64,000 nt of DNA from Bin5 sp965221145 (GTDB lineage: Bacteria; Chloroflexota; Anaerolineae; Caldilineales; Caldilineaceae), in the NCBI GenBank assembly GCA_965221145.1, contig OZ244877.1, positions 3,286,001 through 3,350,000 of the forward strand. Direction: 5' to 3'. The position numbers and the translations under genes are program-made. The notes under the pieces are model-generated. The model was given only the letters and a program-made list of their open reading frames with translations, ran no database searches and had not been told where the DNA came from. Positions 1 to 8,116 of the stretch are shown one piece after another (within the stretch, counting starts at the first letter, position 1; the number at the start of each line of letters is the position of its first letter).

Positions 1-137
1 GCGGCGGTCGATTTGGCCGTACCGCGTTCGCCCCTGATCAGCACACCGCCGATCAGCGGATGGACTGCGTTCAGAATCAGCGCTCTCTTCATGCGCTCCT
101 GGCCAACAATCGCGGTGAATGGATAAATGACTTGCAT
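1..137 (-). CDS. Magnesium/cobalt chelatase-type AAA+ ATPase subunit, N-terminal part (cut by window edge)
   Basis: Reading the minus strand from the ATG at 137 gives about 45 residues beginning MQVIYPFTAIVGQERMKRA and continuing to GERGTAKST, a Walker A motif. The FPFTAIVGQE...LNAV...IGGVL.RGERGTAKST pattern is the N-terminus of the ChlI/BchI subunit of magnesium chelatase. In non-phototrophs related ATPases pair with a VWA-domain protein and act in metal insertion or as MoxR-like chaperones. The rest of the gene lies outside the window, so the partner and true function cannot be judged. It is divergent from the sigma-factor gene. Confidence 0.82.
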   Translation of the reverse strand, partial: MQVIYPFTAIVGQERMKRALILNAVHPLIGGVLIRGERGTAKSTA

Positions 138-461
138 CGTTGTCCGTTCCTTTCAAGGGTTCAGACGGCAGATGGGATGACATGAACAATCGAAACGGCA
201 GACATCGCGCACCATCTGAGTTGCCAATTGAGCAGTGCAGCAGTTCCTACCCTTTGCCGAACTGTTTGCGGCACGCCCGTCAACGGGCCGAAATTGGCCT
301 GACAGAAAAATGTCAGCCGCCTATCAGGGATTTGGCAGGATGCCGCGCCGTGAATCCGATTCATTATATAACGAGGGCAATTGGTAGGACAAAACAAAGT
401 CTCGCGAAACTTTACGCCAGAAGGTGCGTAGTAGACAATAAGCGTACAAAGGTGCTGTCGA
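138..461. promoter_or_regulatory. Divergent intergenic region between chelatase subunit and ECF sigma gene
   Basis: This 324-base stretch has no convincing gene; the two open frames over it have no recognisable sequence. It must carry the divergent promoters of the chelatase subunit and the sigma operon. An AT-rich TATATA stretch near 364-370 is the only obvious promoter-like sequence. Confidence 0.4.
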
Positions 462-1187
462 ATGAATGAACAAGAACAGGGCTGGTTGGAACGCGCCAGA
501 GCTGGCGAACAGGCAGCTTTTGGCCTGCTGGTGGAGACCTATCAGAGGCCGGTCTTCGCTCTGACCTACCGTATGCTCGGCGATTATTCAGAAGCAGAAG
601 ACGCCGCTCAGGAGACATTCCTGCGCGCCTATTCCCGGCTGCATCAGTATAATCCGCAGCACAAGTTCAGCACTTGGCTCTTTTCCATCGCCAACTATCA
701 CTGCATCGACAGATTGCGCAAACGGCGCGTGCAGTTCGTCGGGCTGGATGAATCGCCGGTCGTGTTCAGCCTGGAGAGCGAATCAGCAGGTCCTGAGAAA
801 GAGGCGTTGGCGGCTGAACAGGCGGAGGAGATGCAGGCGCTCGTCAACCAGTTGGAGCCGGACTACCGCACGCCTTTGGTTCTGCGTTATTGGAACGATT
901 GCAGTTATCAGGAGATCGCCGATGTCATGGACATTTCGGTGGCAGCAGTCAAGAGCCGACTCTTCCGCGCACGCAGAAAGCTGGCAACGCTCTATGAGAC
1001 GGCCCAACAGCCGCATCGAGTTGAACCGACCGAGACAGATCCGAAACTGACCAGGCAGTTGAACGACCGACCAGATGACGAAGCAGAGGAATCTGCCATT
1101 CTTTTCGACTCGGCTGGACAGGCAGAAACATGGCGGGAGGCAACAGTTCCCTTACATCTAGCGCTCATGAGCGGCGCTGGCCTGTGA
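462..1187 (+). CDS. ECF-family RNA polymerase sigma factor (sigma-70 family)
   Basis: A 241-residue protein. Region 2 is visible at about residues 20-95 (FGLLVETYQRPVFALTYRML, DAAQETFLRAY, FSTWLFSIANYHCIDRLRKR). Region 4 is at about 130-180, with the helix-turn-helix YQEIADVMDISVAAVKSRL. A poorly conserved tail of about 55 residues follows, longer than in a minimal ECF factor. The ATG at 462 follows AAAGGTG about 7 bases upstream. It lies 17 bases before the zinc-finger anti-sigma gene, so the pair forms a classic signalling module, with the bactofilin-like membrane protein as a likely third member. The inducing signal cannot be read from the sequence. Confidence 0.93.
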   Translation: MNEQEQGWLERARAGEQAAFGLLVETYQRPVFALTYRMLGDYSEAEDAAQETFLRAYSRLHQYNPQHKFSTWLFSIANYHCIDRLRKRRVQFVGLDESPVVFSLESESAGPEKEALAAEQAEEMQALVNQLEPDYRTPLVLRYWNDCSYQEIADVMDISVAAVKSRLFRARRKLATLYETAQQPHRVEPTETDPKLTRQLNDRPDDEAEESAILFDSAGQAETWREATVPLHLALMSGAGL

Positions 1188-1204
1188 TTGAACAGGAGAG
1201 AACG

Positions 1205-1825
1205 ATGGCCGCAAGAATTCCTGAGACTCATGCGTCAACTTCCCATTCAGTGGACCACAGCGACTACCTGTTGATGATCTCGCTGGGGTTGGACGGAATG
1301 CTGAACGCACACGAACAGCGGCGGCTGGACGGACATTTGGAGCAGTGCGGCAACTGCCGCGAGCAGTGGCTGCTGTGGCAGGTGATCGATCAGCAGCTGC
1401 GGGCCGCGCCTGCGCCCGAGCTTGCGCTGGATTTCTCCCATAAGGTGGCGGAGCAGCTGTCCCGCCGCGAGCGAATGCGCAATGTACAGATCGCTCTGTT
1501 GCTCACGGTGTTGACCGTTTTCGTCTGGGCGCTTGGCCTGATTGGCGTCTTCGGACTGGTCGGCGCGCTGATCTACACAAACCTGGACCGCTTCGCAGCA
1601 ACAGGCCAGTTTCTTGCGGAGGGTTGGGAGGTGGCGGGCGTGGTCGGGCAGTCGCTATGGGGCGTAGTCATCGAACTGACAGCGACTCCGACTGCGTTGG
1701 GAGTCGCCTCCGCCTATCTGCTCATTGGAGGACTGGCGCTGGTGGTGTGGTGCCTGGTCATTCAGCGCAGCGCGCAGCCGGTCCGTTCACGAATGTTCGG
1801 GGACTGGCGCCAGAGTCCGCTCTAG
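1205..1825 (+). CDS. Membrane anti-sigma factor with zf-HC2 zinc finger
   Basis: A 206-residue protein. The ATG at 1205 is preferred over upstream starts because GGAGAG lies just upstream and the start clears the end of the sigma gene. Residues 30-60 carry the HxxxCxxC zinc-finger signature (HLEQCGNCREQW) of ZAS anti-sigma factors. Two or three hydrophobic segments follow (about 95-125 and 165-190), so the finger faces the cytoplasm and the rest is in the membrane. By family knowledge it sequesters the ECF factor encoded immediately upstream until a signal arrives. Confidence 0.88.
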   Translation: MAARIPETHASTSHSVDHSDYLLMISLGLDGMLNAHEQRRLDGHLEQCGNCREQWLLWQVIDQQLRAAPAPELALDFSHKVAEQLSRRERMRNVQIALLLTVLTVFVWALGLIGVFGLVGALIYTNLDRFAATGQFLAEGWEVAGVVGQSLWGVVIELTATPTALGVASAYLLIGGLALVVWCLVIQRSAQPVRSRMFGDWRQSPL

Positions 1826-1963
1826 GGATCCTCATTGCACAGCCCCGCAGCAGAACGGAAGGCGATGAAGCGAGCGAACGCTTCTCCTTCGGTGACGAGA
1901 CAGCAGCCTCGTTCGACCGGCAAAGAGGGCCGCCCTGACAGGCATATGCAAGGAGGTCATTAG

Positions 1964-3553
1964 ATGAAGTCGATTCGCAGGATCGGATGCTGGATGGTTA
2001 TAGCTCTCATGGTCGCCCTGGGAACGCTGGTGATCCTGTTCACCCCATTCCGGCAGGAGCGCATCGACTATAATGGCAGGACGCTCAGTGGCAATGTCGC
2101 CATTCTCGGCGGCGATTTTACCCTTGGGCAGGACGAGCATGTCAAAGGAAACCTGCTGATCGTCGGCGACGACCTGACACTGAAGGGGCAGATCGGCGGC
2201 AATCTTGTTGTGGTTGGCGGTGACGCCGAACTGGTCGAAAACTCACAGGTCGGCGGCAATGTCAGTGTGATTGGCGGCGACGTCGATGTGACGGCGGCCT
2301 CAACGGTCGGCGGCAATGTCGCTGTTGTCGGCGGAGACGCCTCCCTGACCGGGACCGCTCGCGTCGGCGGCAATGTCAATGTGATTGGCGGGAAGATCTC
2401 GCATGGACAGGCCGCGCAGGTGGGTGGCAGCGAAAGCTGGAGGATCTACACAAATAGCATCGCCCACCCGCCAGCCATGCCTGCTCCGCCTGCCATGCCT
2501 GCAATTCCTGCAATGGCGGAAGCCGAAATTCAAGCCCAGGCCGCCTTGTATCAGGAAGCGGCGCGGGAGATGGAAGCCGAAGTCCTCGCCCAGTTCGCTT
2601 CTCACAGGCCACCCTGGTTCATTCTCTTCCTGGGAAAGCTGGCGCAGGCCTTTCTGTGGACACTGCTGATCACCGGTCTCGTTCTGCTGTTCGCCTGGCT
2701 TCTGCCTAAACAGATTGAGCGTATCACTCAAACCGCGCAGAAGAAAGCCGCCCTCAGCTTTGCGACCGGTGCGATTGTGGTTATGGGGTCCGCGCTTCTG
2801 GCCGCCATCCTGACGATCACGATCTGTTTTGCGCTTCTTGCATTGCCATTGCTGGCGTTGCTGACGCTGGTGCTTCTGTGCGGCTGGACAGTGACATGCT
2901 GTTGGCTGGGCAGCCGCCTGGACGAGTTTCTCGCCCGCCAGTCCGCTCTTTCCTGGAATCCCCTTGTCTCGATCGCGCTCAGTTCGCTGCTTGTCACCGG
3001 CGTTACAGCATTCGCCTGGGCGCTGTTCGCCTGCCTCGGCTTCTTCGTCGCTCTGTTGATCGGTTCGACCGGAACGGGCGCGGTAATTGTGCATCTAGCG
3101 CGCAGTTCCGGTCGTCTGCCAAATGGCGCGCCGCCTGCGGGCCAGGATTCGCCTGGGTCAAGTGAGGAACCTGCTCTGGGAGTAGAGCCTACTAATGACG
3201 CGGAAAGCCCCGCCGCCTCCGGTCCCGTGCTTGAAGCGAACGAGCCGCCTCTTGCGGAGCGTGCCGCCACAGGGGAAGAGTTGGAACCGCCCGTAGCCGA
3301 GGAGCCGACGCCGCCGGAAATGCGCCCGGAGGACGCTCCCCTTCCGAACGAAGGAGACGACCTGACTCGTCTGGTGGGCATTGGACCGTCTCTTGCTCAG
3401 CAACTGCGGGACGCCGGTGTCACTACCTTTTCCCAGTTGGCCGCGCTGGACGCGGAGCAGATTGCCGAAGCTCTCGGCTGGTCCTGGTCCGCGTCGCGGG
3501 TGGAACGACAGCAGCTGCGGGAGCGGGCGGCGGAGTTGGCGGGCCTGGAGTAG
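1964..3553 (+). CDS. Membrane protein with bactofilin-like beta-helix repeats and C-terminal helix-hairpin-helix domain
   Basis: A 529-residue protein with a strong AGGAGG site before the ATG. Residues 1-25 form an N-terminal membrane or signal segment. Residues about 45-150 hold repeated GGNVxVxGGD units, the right-handed beta-helix pattern of polymer-forming cytoskeletal proteins (bactofilin / DUF583). Residues 215-385 hold about four to five transmembrane helices. A Pro/Glu-rich linker follows, and the last 60 residues (LTRLVGIGPSLAQQLRDAGV...) match the HhH fold found at the C-terminus of many chloroflexal and cyanobacterial proteins. It follows the sigma/anti-sigma pair after 138 bases and is probably co-regulated. 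It may be an envelope-stress scaffold; that is inference. Confidence 0.8.
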   Translation: MKSIRRIGCWMVIALMVALGTLVILFTPFRQERIDYNGRTLSGNVAILGGDFTLGQDEHVKGNLLIVGDDLTLKGQIGGNLVVVGGDAELVENSQVGGNVSVIGGDVDVTAASTVGGNVAVVGGDASLTGTARVGGNVNVIGGKISHGQAAQVGGSESWRIYTNSIAHPPAMPAPPAMPAIPAMAEAEIQAQAALYQEAAREMEAEVLAQFASHRPPWFILFLGKLAQAFLWTLLITGLVLLFAWLLPKQIERITQTAQKKAALSFATGAIVVMGSALLAAILTITICFALLALPLLALLTLVLLCGWTVTCCWLGSRLDEFLARQSALSWNPLVSIALSSLLVTGVTAFAWALFACLGFFVALLIGSTGTGAVIVHLARSSGRLPNGAPPAGQDSPGSSEEPALGVEPTNDAESPAASGPVLEANEPPLAERAATGEELEPPVAEEPTPPEMRPEDAPLPNEGDDLTRLVGIGPSLAQQLRDAGVTTFSQLAALDAEQIAEALGWSWSASRVERQQLRERAAELAGLE

Positions 3554-3563
3554 TGGAAAACGC

Positions 3564-5243
3564 CTACGCCCGGCTCAGCTTGCGATAGGTGATACGGTGC
3601 GGGCGCGTGGCCGCCGCGCCGAGGCGACGCAGTCGATCCTCTTCATATTCGCTGTAGTTGCCCGCAAACCAGATCACGTCGCTGTCGCCCTCAAAGGCAA
3701 GGATATGGGTGGCAATCCGATCCAGGAACCAACGATCATGGGAGATGACCAACGCGGTGCCGGCGAAAGTTTCCAGCGCGTCTTCCAGCGCCCGCAGGGT
3801 GTTCACATCCAGGTCGTTGCTCGGCTCGTCCAGGAGAATGAGGTTAGCGCCGCTCTTCAGCAGCTTGGCCAGATGCACGCGGTTGCGCTCGCCGCCGGAT
3901 AACGCGCCGACCTTCTTCTGCTGCTCCTGACCGCTGAAGGTAAAGCGGGCCACATAGGCGCGGCTGTTCACTACCCGATTCCCCAGTTGCAACTGCTCAT
4001 TGCCCCCGCTAATCTCCTCCCAGACGCTCTTGTTGGCATCGAGATCGTCGCGGCTCTGATCCACATAGGCCAGCGAGACCGTTTCGCCGAGGCGAAGGCT
4101 GCCCCTATCCTTCTCCTCCTGACCGGTGATGAGCCGAAGAAGCGTCGTCTTTCCGGCGCCGTTCGGCCCGATGATGCCCACAATCGCGCCGGGCGGAATG
4201 TCGAGCGAGAGGTCTTCAAAGAGCAGATTCTCGCCGAACCCCTTGCTAAGCCCCTGCGTCCTGATCACCAGGTCTCCCAGGCGCGGGCCGGGCGGAATGT
4301 AGATCTCCCGCTCCTCGCGCGCCCTCTCAAACTCCTGGGTGAGCAGATCGTTGTAGGCATTGACGCGAGATTTGCGCTTGGTTTGCTGCGCCCTGGGCGA
4401 CATATGGAGCCAGTCCAGTTCCCGCTGCAACGTCTTCTGTCGGGCGCTCTCCTGCTTCTCCTCCTGAGCCAGGCGCTGCTGTTTTTGTTCCAGCCAGCCC
4501 GAGTAGTTGCCCCGCCACGGGATGCCGTGGCCGCGGTCCAGTTCGAGAATCCATCCGGCCACGTTGTCGAGAAAGTAGCGGTCATGGGTGACGGCGATGA
4601 CCGTGCCCGCGTACTCCTGCAAGTGGCGTTCGAGCCAAGCGACCGACTGTGCGTCCAAATGGTTTGTCGGCTCATCCAGCAGGAGAATATCCGGCTTCCT
4701 GAGCAGCAGTCGCGTCAGGGCGACCCGCCGCAGTTCACCGCCGGAGAGGATGGCGACAGGCGTATCCCCCGGCGGGCAACGCAGCGCATCCATCGCCAGT
4801 TCCAGGCGGCTGTCGAGATCCCAGGCGTCCAGCGCGTCCAATCTGTCCTGCACAGCGCCCTGCCGCTCGATCAGTTCATCCATCTCTGCGGCTGAGAGAT
4901 CCTCGCCGAAACGGGCATTGATTGCGTCAAACTCGGCCAGGGCGTCAACCGCCTCTTGCGCGCCCTCCTCGACGATCTCGCGCACAGTTTTGGATGTGTC
5001 GAGCACAGGCTCCTGGGGCAAAAAGCCGCGTGTATATCCTTCGGTGAGAATCGTCTCGCCGTCGTATTGGCTCTCTTCACCGGCCATAATGCGCAGCAGT
5101 GTCGACTTGCCAGCTCCATTCAGGCCCAGCACGCCGATCTTTGCGCCCAGAAAGAAGCCCAGGCTGATGTCCCGGAGGACGCGCTGGTTAGGGCCGTAGT
5201 TTTTGCCGACGCCCACCATCGAGTAGATGATCTTGTCACTCAT
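3564..5243 (-). CDS. ettA: Energy-dependent translational throttle protein EttA (ABC-F ATPase)
   Basis: A 559-residue ABC-F protein with two ATPase halves. Walker A motifs are GLNGAGKSTLL and GPNGAGKTTLL. The ABC signatures are LSGGELRRVAL and LSGGERNRVHL, each followed by a Walker B such as LLLDEPTNHLD. The linker between domains carries the basic arm typical of ABC-F. There are no transmembrane helices. The opening MSDKIIYSMVGVGKNYGPNQ and the length match EttA, which binds the ribosomal E site and gates the first peptide bonds according to the ADP/ATP ratio. It is convergent with the bactofilin-like gene (10-base gap) and divergent from the phosphoesterase. Confidence 0.95.
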   Translation of the reverse strand: MSDKIIYSMVGVGKNYGPNQRVLRDISLGFFLGAKIGVLGLNGAGKSTLLRIMAGEESQYDGETILTEGYTRGFLPQEPVLDTSKTVREIVEEGAQEAVDALAEFDAINARFGEDLSAAEMDELIERQGAVQDRLDALDAWDLDSRLELAMDALRCPPGDTPVAILSGGELRRVALTRLLLRKPDILLLDEPTNHLDAQSVAWLERHLQEYAGTVIAVTHDRYFLDNVAGWILELDRGHGIPWRGNYSGWLEQKQQRLAQEEKQESARQKTLQRELDWLHMSPRAQQTKRKSRVNAYNDLLTQEFERAREEREIYIPPGPRLGDLVIRTQGLSKGFGENLLFEDLSLDIPPGAIVGIIGPNGAGKTTLLRLITGQEEKDRGSLRLGETVSLAYVDQSRDDLDANKSVWEEISGGNEQLQLGNRVVNSRAYVARFTFSGQEQQKKVGALSGGERNRVHLAKLLKSGANLILLDEPSNDLDVNTLRALEDALETFAGTALVISHDRWFLDRIATHILAFEGDSDVIWFAGNYSEYEEDRLRRLGAAATRPHRITYRKLSRA

Positions 5244-5379
5244 TGCGATGATATTCCCTATTTGTCATGCGACGGATGAAGACGCTATCATGGGAAACTG
5301 AATGCACGGCCCTGCCTTATCCGATGGCCGATGTTTTCACCCATCAATATATAGCCCAGACCGGGAAGGCGCAACAATC

Positions 5380-6168
5380 ATGTCTGACCTGACATTCGTA
5401 CATCTGACCGATCTGCATATCATGTCGAGTACGGAAGAGCAACTCAAGGAACAGCGTCCAGCTGACAATCTGCGCAGGGTCATTGCCCGCATACGCAATA
5501 TGAAAATCAGGCCGGATTTCTTCATCCTGAGCGGCGATCTGGCCAACGAAGGCGAAGAGACGGAGTACAGGACGCTGAACCGATTGCTTGATGAGCTGCG
5601 TGGCTTTGACGCTCCGCTCATACTTGGTCTGGGGAATCACGACCGACGCGTTCCCTTTCGTCAGGTCGTGCTGGGCGAAGAGGCAGCCGACGAAACCCAA
5701 CGATTCTACCATAGCGCCATGTTCGACGGATTGCGCGTAATCATGTTGGACAGCAAGGTGCCCGATGCGGTTCATGGCGAACTGGACGCGCGACAGCTTT
5801 CGTGGCTTGAGGCGGAGTTACGCAAGCCGGCCCCGTTGGGCAATCTGATCGCCGTCCACCATCCCCCCGTCTTCAGCATAGTGGAACCGCTGAACGAGCA
5901 TTGCTTACGCAATCCAGACGCGTTGGCGCAAGCGATCAAGGGCCAAAACGTCCACGCGATTCTGAGCGGGCACATCCACTACGCGCACATTACCTCATTT
6001 CACGGAACGCTGTCCGTTACCACCCCGGCCATCGCCTACTTGCTGGATCCCGGCTTTCAACAAGAGTCCCGGACAACCGACCAATGGGGCTTTACGCTTG
6101 GTTCGCTGCGCGGCGGGCAGTTCTATGCCAATCCACTTTCCATGAACGGTCAGTCCCAACTCGGCTGA
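5380..6168 (+). CDS. Calcineurin-like metallophosphoesterase (CpdA-like)
   Basis: A 262-residue protein. The ATG at 5380, with GGGAAGG upstream, is preferred because the metal-binding DLH motif then sits near residue 11. Conserved motifs appear in order: TDLHI, GDLANEG, GNHD, HHPP and GHIHYAH, which together build the dinuclear metal centre of class III metallophosphoesterases. Length and layout resemble 3',5'-cyclic AMP phosphodiesterase CpdA and related enzymes, but the substrate cannot be fixed from sequence. It is cytoplasmic, with no signal peptide. Confidence 0.87.
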   Translation: MSDLTFVHLTDLHIMSSTEEQLKEQRPADNLRRVIARIRNMKIRPDFFILSGDLANEGEETEYRTLNRLLDELRGFDAPLILGLGNHDRRVPFRQVVLGEEAADETQRFYHSAMFDGLRVIMLDSKVPDAVHGELDARQLSWLEAELRKPAPLGNLIAVHHPPVFSIVEPLNEHCLRNPDALAQAIKGQNVHAILSGHIHYAHITSFHGTLSVTTPAIAYLLDPGFQQESRTTDQWGFTLGSLRGGQFYANPLSMNGQSQLG

Positions 6169-6343
6169 GGCCGGTTAGCGCGCGAAAGTTTCCCTCAGAA
6201 AATGTAGCAGCCGACCGACTTATCTCTATGACGACATTCGCACGATTTCCGTATCTTTTGGCAACAATCTGGAGCCGATGTATACTGCATGGCAGCCCGA
6301 TTGTCCCACCTTCACAAAGTTAGACTGAGTGAGAAGCAGACCG

Positions 6344-6952
6344 ATGTTGGCTAAGCATGTCCGTCCATTGCTCTCGTCCTCCGTTGCCGCGATCGTACGC
6401 TGGCTGCAGCGCTTCGGCGTTACCCCGAACATGGTTTCATTCGCCGGGTTCGCGTTGACGATCGGCGCGGCCGCGCTGCTGGCGACGGGCAATCTGCGCA
6501 TTGGCGGCGGGATTCTGTGGGTCGCGGCAATGTTTGATATGGTAGACGGAGCGCTGGCCCGCGTCAGCCAGAGCGAGAGCAAGTTCGGCGCATTTCTGGA
6601 CAGCACGCTGGATCGCTACTCTGAGAGCATCACATACCTGGGGCTGACAGTCTACTACGCCAACCTAGGCGACGCGCAGACCCAGCTCCTCCTGATTTTC
6701 CTGACGTTGGTCGGCTCGTGGGCGGTCAGCTACACGCGTGCCAGAGCCGAAGGGCTGGACATCGAATGCAAGGTGGGGATACTCCAGAGGCCGGAGCGCC
6801 TCGTGCTGCTGATCGCGGCACTCATACTGGGACTGGTTCTGCCCGTTCTGTGGGTCCTGGCCGTGATGACAAATATCACGGCTGGCCAGCGAATCTATGA
6901 AGTCTACGTGAAGACGACCACTCCACAGGAGAATCAGCCCGCCAGCGACTAA
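6344..6952 (+). CDS. CDP-alcohol phosphatidyltransferase family membrane enzyme
   Basis: A 202-residue protein with about five or six membrane helices. The diagnostic D-x2-D-G-x2-A-R-x8-G-x3-D-x3-D motif is complete (DMVDGALARVSQSESKFGAFLDSTLD, residues about 60-85). Members move a CDP-linked lipid onto an alcohol such as inositol phosphate or glycerol phosphate in phospholipid synthesis. The second substrate is not evident here, and phosphatidylinositol-phosphate or archaetidyl-type synthases are both possible. A GTG 15 bases upstream is an alternative start. Confidence 0.87.
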   Translation: MLAKHVRPLLSSSVAAIVRWLQRFGVTPNMVSFAGFALTIGAAALLATGNLRIGGGILWVAAMFDMVDGALARVSQSESKFGAFLDSTLDRYSESITYLGLTVYYANLGDAQTQLLLIFLTLVGSWAVSYTRARAEGLDIECKVGILQRPERLVLLIAALILGLVLPVLWVLAVMTNITAGQRIYEVYVKTTTPQENQPASD

Positions 6953-7330
6953 AGTGAACGTATTCCGAATCCGAGGCGATTTGCCAACTCTGCAACTTGT
7001 GATCGAAAAACTTGAGCGGTCGACTCCAAGAGCTTCAGCCTGCCTCGTCCTCCTCCTTGCACACTCCTCTCCCTCTACCTTACGCAGCCCGCTATTAGCG
7101 GAAAAACGCAATTCAGTATAGACTCTCAAGGAGCGCGCTGTGTATCTGCGGTCGCTGTACGAGTGTCGCAATTTGGCTGACACACCCGTTCTAGCATACA
7201 ATTCAGTGTCATTGTCTTGGAAGACCAGAATCATAAGCCGGGTAGGCAGCCACAATTGCACTCGCCGGAGTTGTATCTGCGGCTTTGGAAAACCAGAAGC
7301 AGATAGGACTGAATCAATTGGAGAAATAGG
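6953..7330. promoter_or_regulatory. Intergenic region with interleaved short repeats ahead of the toxin-antitoxin pair
   Basis: There is no credible gene in this 378-base stretch. Three short motifs each occur twice and interleave: ATTCAGT(A/G)T at 7110 and 7201, TGTATCTGCGG at 7141 and 7272, and TTGGAARACCAGAA at 7217 and 7285. A possible promoter is TTGGCT, 18 bases, TACAAT (7173-7202). Paired repeats fit an autorepressor operator, but that is inference. Confidence 0.35.
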
Positions 7331-7666
7331 ATGGAGCGCGTGACCGAAGTTGTGGACACCGAGAAAGAGTTGTACGAACTGAATGAAACGGAGCGTCTGG
7401 CCGTGCCGGCGACTACCAGGACGCTAACCGTGACTCTGGCTGACGAGACCTGGGAAATGTTAGAGGAAGTTGCGGAGTATACGTCGCGACCGTTGTCCTC
7501 CTTCATCACTGATGCTATTGAACGTGGAATTGAGGATAGCTACGACTACCACCATATGAACGAAACGTTGCGCCGACACGAGGACGAAGATGGCAAGTGG
7601 ATACCGGCAGACGAAATGGATGCCGGGTCAGCGAATAACAGTGAGAAGGTGACCGAAGCTGTTTGA
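7331..7666 (+). CDS. Ribbon-helix-helix antitoxin-like protein
   Basis: A 111-residue acidic protein. Residues about 28-65 (RTLTVTLADETWEMLEEVAEYTSRPLSSFITDAIERG) show the beta strand-helix-helix pattern of MetJ/Arc-type ribbon-helix-helix DNA-binding proteins. The acidic C-terminal tail is the usual toxin-wrapping region. An unusually long N-terminal arm of 25 residues precedes the fold. GGAGAAATAGG lies just before the ATG. It is followed after 67 bases by a RelE/ParE-like toxin gene, so the pair reads as a type II toxin-antitoxin locus. The antitoxin normally represses its own promoter. Confidence 0.72.
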   Translation: MERVTEVVDTEKELYELNETERLAVPATTRTLTVTLADETWEMLEEVAEYTSRPLSSFITDAIERGIEDSYDYHHMNETLRRHEDEDGKWIPADEMDAGSANNSEKVTEAV

Positions 7667-7733
7667 ACGGAATTGAACTGCTCAAAAATCGAGTATTCTG
7701 CATTTCCCAGGGGGCGCGAAATGGCAAGTCATC

Positions 7734-8036
7734 ATGAGCTTCGAACAGACGACAATGTCATCGCAACCGTGGCGGCTTGAATACTCTCGGTCCGCAATTC
7801 GTCAACTGCGCAAATTGGACCATCAGACCCGCCTCCGCATTCAGGACACGTTGCAGAGGCTGGTCAAGTCGCCAGAGGGTCCACGTTCTATCGGAAAGTC
7901 GCTGGCAGGGAACTTGGCGGGACGCTGGCGTTATCAAGTGGGCAAGTACAGGATTCTTTGCACAATAGACGACGATACCCGTACCGTCAGGGTAGTTGAG
8001 TTAGCGCATAGAAGTCATGTTTATCAGCAGCGTTAG
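7734..8036 (+). CDS. RelE/ParE-family toxin
   Basis: A 100-residue basic protein. The core (WRLEYSRSAIRQLRKLDHQTRLRIQDTLQRL ... GNLAGRWRYQVGKYRILCTIDDDTRTVRVVELAHRSHVY) is the RelE fold, including the GxWRYRVGxYRI and VxxxxHRxxVY signatures. RelE toxins cleave mRNA in the ribosomal A site; ParE-like members target gyrase. The WRYQVGKYRIL plus HRSHVY arrangement favours RelE. An ATG at 7755 is an alternative start that would remove 7 residues. It is paired with the upstream antitoxin gene. Confidence 0.85.
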   Translation: MSFEQTTMSSQPWRLEYSRSAIRQLRKLDHQTRLRIQDTLQRLVKSPEGPRSIGKSLAGNLAGRWRYQVGKYRILCTIDDDTRTVRVVELAHRSHVYQQR

Positions 8037-8116
8037 CAAGGAGCGGCTAATCCGCAAGCGTTCACCGAAGCTACTTTTGTGGCTCCTTTCAGTACGCTGC
8101 AGACGGGGTAAATCTC

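Noticed and set aside
140..469. 109-codon frame before the sigma factor
   Set aside because: Overlaps the divergent promoter region and has no recognisable protein pattern.
8038..8087. AAGGAGC ... GCTCCTT inverted repeat ahead of ffh as a small RNA or terminator
   Set aside because: Loop too long and no T-run; SRP RNA signature not found.
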